From positions 34,476 to 98,475 of IMG/VR virus record IMGVR_UViG_3300031857_000065: a stretch of 64,000 bases of DNA; one strand, 5' to 3'. How positions within the stretch are numbered: the first letter of the stretch is position 1; every line of letters begins with the position of its first letter. Made by a program: the position numbers and the translations under genes. The DNA is from a virus. This document shows, in pieces, positions 60,547-64,000 of the stretch. Below the pieces are notes generated by a model that was given only the letters and a program-made list of their open reading frames with translations, did no database searches and was not told where the DNA came from.

Positions 60547-63500
60547 TTACACCGAAATTTGCGAGTACCCATCCTCCTTGCGAATTTCGATTAAGTTATC
60601 TACCATGTCTCGTGCACTCTCCAAGTGACTTACTATAAGTATAAAATCAAAATGAGTTTTGAGGATATTAAACAATGTTTGCATGGAATGAAGATTATCT
60701 GCGTCCAATACTCCGAATCCTTCGTCAATAATCATAAAGTTGGACTTGGGGAGATTCGAAGCGTTCATTAATGCGACACGGATTGCCAAGCTACTGACAA
60801 ATCGTTCCATCCCCGACGAGTTTTCCAGCGGCCAGATACGGTCATTATCATACGTTAGCTTTCCGCTGATGTTCTTACCATCCACCTCTAGCGACACAGT
60901 AAAGTCTACAATCTGTGATAAAATCGTATTAATCTCTGCTTCAATATTTGGAATAGCCTTACTCATCAATTCATACGGCACCCCGTCACGACCAACTGCC
61001 ATCATATAATGGTTATAGGCTTCGTAGGTTGTTTCCAATTCTTCGGCTTCCTTTAGTTTTGCTAATAGTTCTTCCTTTTTTGCCTTTAATACAGAGATTG
61101 TGCCGTGGATTTCACGAAGTCTATTATCAACTTTTTGTAAAGCCTTTTTGTTTTCCGCAATCTTCTGTTGAATCTCTTCTAACTTACTATCAATATCTGC
61201 ATTATATAAGATATTTTCTTCGTTGGTCTTATATGTTACGATATCCGATTCGACGGCTGAAATTACATTCTGTGTCTTTTCTTGTGCAAGTGTTAGGGTG
61301 GCAAGAGCTGTCTCGGATTCGTTCAATTTTTGCTTCCACGTATTGATTGTATCCTTTAACTCTTGTGCTTCTTCATATTCCTTTTTGTCATTTTCCAACG
61401 GTTCCATCTGTTCAATAATTCTGGTGATAGAATCTTCTTGAATTAACCGTTTGGCGTTCAACTCATCCAACTCAGCGTTTACTGCCGTTAAATCTTCGAT
61501 AACTGAAGCGTTGTTCGCAACACAAACATCACACTTCGGATTGTACTTATACCCCGATAGTTTAGTCTTAAACTTGTCCTTCTCTTCTATCTTGGTGTTA
61601 ACAACACGAAGGGCGCTATTTCCCTTACTTAACAAATCATTTAACTTGTTCCAGTTTGCAATAGACTCTTCTAGTTTAGCAATATCATATTGTTCAAAGT
61701 CATCCTCTACCATCTTTAATTCATTACGTTCCGATTGTACCTTCATATCGGTGTATGACATATCTTCTTGAATCTTCTTCAACTTGGTCTGATGCTTTTT
61801 AAGTGTTGATTCTAGTTCGTCAATATCTCCCGATGTTTCGGGTACGGGGCGTTTTAATGTATGTTGTACTTTATACTCTTCATTCAGTCCAAGTATAAAG
61901 TTTTCATAGTATTCTTTTTCTTCTTCCACCTCTGTCATTACAACTGACTCGGTAGTTAATTTATTCTGCGTTTCAGCAATCTGGTCGGTGACATCAGACT
62001 TTTTAAATCGCTTGAGGACGCCGGAGATTTCTTTACTCTCTCCGTGAGCCGCATCAAACAGTTTATCAAATACATTCAATCCCATAAACTGAATAAGTAA
62101 GTCTTTTCGTTCCGAGTGTGATTTGTCGATGAAGAGGGCATTACTGTTTTGACTACTCAATGCTGTCATCACGAAATCTTCATAGGTTCCCACATACGAA
62201 CGAATGCTAGCGTTCGTATCTCGTCGGTCCTCACCGTTGAGATTGAGTTTGTCTCCGTTGTCTTGCACCTTCCAAAATGAGGCATCAACCTTGACATCAC
62301 CATTCTTCTTTCTGGTACCAACCCGCTTAATACCAAACACTTCGTTGTTAATTTCAAATGTGAGTTCACATTCAAAGCTATCTTTTCGGTTATTGATGAT
62401 GTGGTCACCCTTAAACGCACGTGGAGTCTTGTCATAGAGACAGAACATCAACGCATCCATAATAGAACTTTTTCCAGAAGCGTTTGGTGCGAATACACCA
62501 TACACACCCTTCATGTCGGTGAAGTCAATTTCGTTATCTTCCCCATACGAGAACATATTGGAGAAGGTAAACTTCAGCGGACGCCAATGGATATTACGAG
62601 AATGATCATCGTGTGCAATCTTCCCGTTCAAATCCTTGTTAATCTTTTCAATTGCCCGTAACACATCGGGATCCAATGTAGAATAATTACGTCCTAACCA
62701 TTGATTGATGAGTGTATTCTGTGTCGGCACGTCTGTTAAATCTAACGCATCGTGTGTCGCATTTGCGAGACGAGTAACTGTCTTGTTAAATCGATTCTTA
62801 CTGACACTCAATTCGATGATGTTGTAGTTGTTTCGCAGTGTGGTAATAATTTTCTTGACTTGTGTGTTTTCCAAATCACCTGTAAACAGACGCATTCTGG
62901 CGTTCTTGGGCATATTCGCAGGGTATGTAATCTTTGTATCATGTACTTCAAGTGTTACATATCCGTAGTCATTTTCAAGTGGGATAAATTCAAAACTCTT
63001 TGACGGAATATCCCAGAGACACCAACCGTGATTCTCGAGCGTCTCTCCGTGGTTCTGTTGAATAAGACTTGAAGCATAGACAATAATTGGGTCAGCTTCC
63101 TTAAGAACTTGATGCTTGTGAATGTCTCCGAGCATAACGATATCATACCCATTGAATGAATCAACGTGTACGTGGCGATTAGTAATGGTAAAGTTTGCGT
63201 CGGTAGTAGAACCGTGCACCGGCCCGTGATAGAGAGCAATTTTTGTTCCTTCGTCAATCTCATCAGCGGTTGGCCAGTTCTCTTGTTCGTCAAAGATAGA
63301 ACACACCGCAAACGTGGTATCAGCAACCTCGACCAATGCACTTTCTCTTACATAATAGAGATTGGGATGTTGGAGGTTGTTTACGATGGGTGTAAGTGCA
63401 TCCATACGATTTGTATTTGCAAGATTACAATCGTGGTTACCTGCAATCATAATGGTCGGTGCAATATCCGAAATAGTCTTTAAGAAACGAGAAGTCACCT

Positions 63501-63708
63501 CAACCATTTCTGGACTCATATCGGTTTTAGCGTGAACGATGTCACCGGCTAATACGATGACAAAGTTCTTCAACTGCTTATCACGAATGTCTTGATATAA
63601 ACGACTAAATGCCTGCTCATATTCATCGTGTCTACGGAACAAACGAATATGGATATCGGCTAAATGTATAACGTGCTGTAATTTCTTAAACGGAACTTTT
63701 ATTTTCAT
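60547..63708 (-). CDS. Fused SbcD-SbcC (Mre11-Rad50; gp47-gp46-like) recombination nuclease
   Basis: 1053 aa in one frame. Residues 1-~330: calcineurin-like phosphodiesterase with LADIHIR, LAGDIVH, AGNHDCN, YHGPVHG and GDIHKHQ, the Mre11/SbcD metal motifs. About 370-1053: Rad50/SbcC ATPase with Walker A APNASGKSSI (near 401), long coiled coils about 560-900, zinc hook CDVC (near 722), LENSSGMERFVSSLA signature and Walker B FMIIDEGFGVLDA (near 993). T4 has these as two proteins (gp47, gp46) that resect ends for recombination-dependent replication. Overlaps the upstream primase stop (ATGA). Confidence 0.93.
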   Translation of the reverse strand: MKIKVPFKKLQHVIHLADIHIRLFRRHDEYEQAFSRLYQDIRDKQLKNFVIVLAGDIVHAKTDMSPEMVEVTSRFLKTISDIAPTIMIAGNHDCNLANTNRMDALTPIVNNLQHPNLYYVRESALVEVADTTFAVCSIFDEQENWPTADEIDEGTKIALYHGPVHGSTTDANFTITNRHVHVDSFNGYDIVMLGDIHKHQVLKEADPIIVYASSLIQQNHGETLENHGWCLWDIPSKSFEFIPLENDYGYVTLEVHDTKITYPANMPKNARMRLFTGDLENTQVKKIITTLRNNYNIIELSVSKNRFNKTVTRLANATHDALDLTDVPTQNTLINQWLGRNYSTLDPDVLRAIEKINKDLNGKIAHDDHSRNIHWRPLKFTFSNMFSYGEDNEIDFTDMKGVYGVFAPNASGKSSIMDALMFCLYDKTPRAFKGDHIINNRKDSFECELTFEINNEVFGIKRVGTRKKNGDVKVDASFWKVQDNGDKLNLNGEDRRDTNASIRSYVGTYEDFVMTALSSQNSNALFIDKSHSERKDLLIQFMGLNVFDKLFDAAHGESKEISGVLKRFKKSDVTDQIAETQNKLTTESVVMTEVEEEKEYYENFILGLNEEYKVQHTLKRPVPETSGDIDELESTLKKHQTKLKKIQEDMSYTDMKVQSERNELKMVEDDFEQYDIAKLEESIANWNKLNDLLSKGNSALRVVNTKIEEKDKFKTKLSGYKYNPKCDVCVANNASVIEDLTAVNAELDELNAKRLIQEDSITRIIEQMEPLENDKKEYEEAQELKDTINTWKQKLNESETALATLTLAQEKTQNVISAVESDIVTYKTNEENILYNADIDSKLEEIQQKIAENKKALQKVDNRLREIHGTISVLKAKKEELLAKLKEAEELETTYEAYNHYMMAVGRDGVPYELMSKAIPNIEAEINTILSQIVDFTVSLEVDGKNISGKLTYDNDRIWPLENSSGMERFVSSLAIRVALMNASNLPKSNFMIIDEGFGVLDADNLHSMQTLFNILKTHFDFILIVSHLESARDMVDNLIEIRKEDGYSQISV

Positions 63709-64000
63709 GCGATAGATAACCTCTGTTCAATAAACTGCTTGAAATTCGTTGTTTTTGCGGAATCAATTGCATCCCACGAAGTTGTGAATCCCATCTCACT
63801 CGCATCTTTTCCATCGGTCAAGACGAGTTTTGTGTCAATCTCATACTGCTTCAATCGGTGTTCAAGTTTCAATGCATCCATCCGAGCATCAGCGTCAAGA
63901 AAGATGACGATGTTCTCTACACTATGACGGAGAAGTGCGTACTCTAAATTCTTGGAAATTGTTTTTCCCATCAACGGGATAGCGTTCTGTCGAAGAGCAA
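63705..64000 (-). CDS. DNA primase fragment, TOPRIM C-terminal part (5' end outside window)
   Basis: The frame is open to the right edge: codons before the internal ATG at 63971 read ALRQNAIPL, so the apparent start is only internal. The visible ~98 residues hold IVIFLDADARMDALKLEHRL, a TOPRIM D-x-D motif, and LVLTDGKDASEMGF, as in DnaG-type primases. It would make RNA primers at the replication fork. Coupled to the fused nuclease by an ATGA overlap. Confidence 0.75.
   Translation of the reverse strand, partial: ALRQNAIPLMGKTISKNLEYALLRHSVENIVIFLDADARMDALKLEHRLKQYEIDTKLVLTDGKDASEMGFTTSWDAIDSAKTTNFKQFIEQRLSIA

Noticed and set aside
1-64000. tRNA genes, rRNA, insertion sequences, integrase or attachment sites
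   Set aside because: None recognised by eye. Gaps between genes are mostly under 60 bases and the larger ones hold only hairpins or promoter-like motifs. A tRNA scan could still find a missed gene, but there is little room for one.

Overview
The window is a 64 kb piece of a T4-like contractile-tailed phage (myovirus) genome, AT-rich and densely packed. Every gene I can support lies on the minus strand, so transcription runs right to left. The identification rests on a full T4-type morphogenesis set: large terminase (gp17-like), portal (gp20), prohead protease (gp21), scaffold (gp22), major capsid protein (gp23), neck and tail-completion proteins (gp13, gp14, gp15), tail sheath (gp18) and tail tube (gp19), plus an Mre11/Rad50-type nuclease (gp47/gp46) and a TOPRIM primase fragment. 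The host cannot be named from sequence. Many start codons follow GGAG or GAGG Shine-Dalgarno sequences, so the host uses ordinary SD initiation.

Layout in the direction of transcription (right to left). 64000-60547: primase fragment and a single-chain SbcD-SbcC (Mre11-Rad50) fusion. 60534-55799: a large virion protein with a C-terminal capping-like domain, then a TPSIT-repeat protein. 55760-53193: a ligase-like/cytidylyltransferase fusion. 53144-50299: zinc-ribbon protein, spanin-like coiled coil, terminase. 50238-44401: about ten small proteins, many with short helical N-termini that resemble T4 capsid-targeting sequences; they include a putative ADP-ribosyltransferase, a ParB-like protein and a Dps-like protein. 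44385-36485: portal, internal-protein candidates, prohead protease, a HAD/Mom-like fusion, a ribosomal protein bS21 homologue and the scaffold. 36467-29074: capsid, neck, tail completion, sheath and tube. 28940-20947: fibre and baseplate-periphery proteins. 20933-10646: two giant TPSIT-repeat proteins (1690 and 1549 aa) flanking a small capping-domain protein. 10612-1: a compact glycosylation operon with two GT60-like GlcNAc transferases, an alpha-fucosyltransferase-like enzyme, a GDP-fucose synthase-like enzyme, several other glycosyltransferase-like proteins and two methyltransferases.

The most interesting possibility is that these parts form one system. Three long Ser/Thr/Pro tandem-repeat (mucin-like) virion proteins sit beside a cytosolic set of sugar-transfer enzymes. 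That set includes members of the family that puts GlcNAc on Thr/Ser or hydroxyproline of proteins, together with fucose-transfer enzymes. No flippase, polymerase or membrane-anchored transferase is seen, so a cytosolic acceptor such as unassembled fibres is plausible. A second candidate system is a set of head-packaged effectors: three proteins share an N-terminal GFGRWG module, one carrying ADP-ribosyltransferase motifs and one a ParB-like motif. In addition, the HAD/Mom-like and ligase/cytidylyltransferase fusions share a C-terminal module.

Regulation: an ATATTTATA motif (minus strand) recurs about 23-40 bases upstream of the first gene of several units, and in three places comes just after a strong hairpin terminator or hairpin. 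I take it as the likely late-promoter element. There is no gene-free stretch longer than about 150 bases. I saw no tRNA, rRNA, CRISPR array or insertion sequence.
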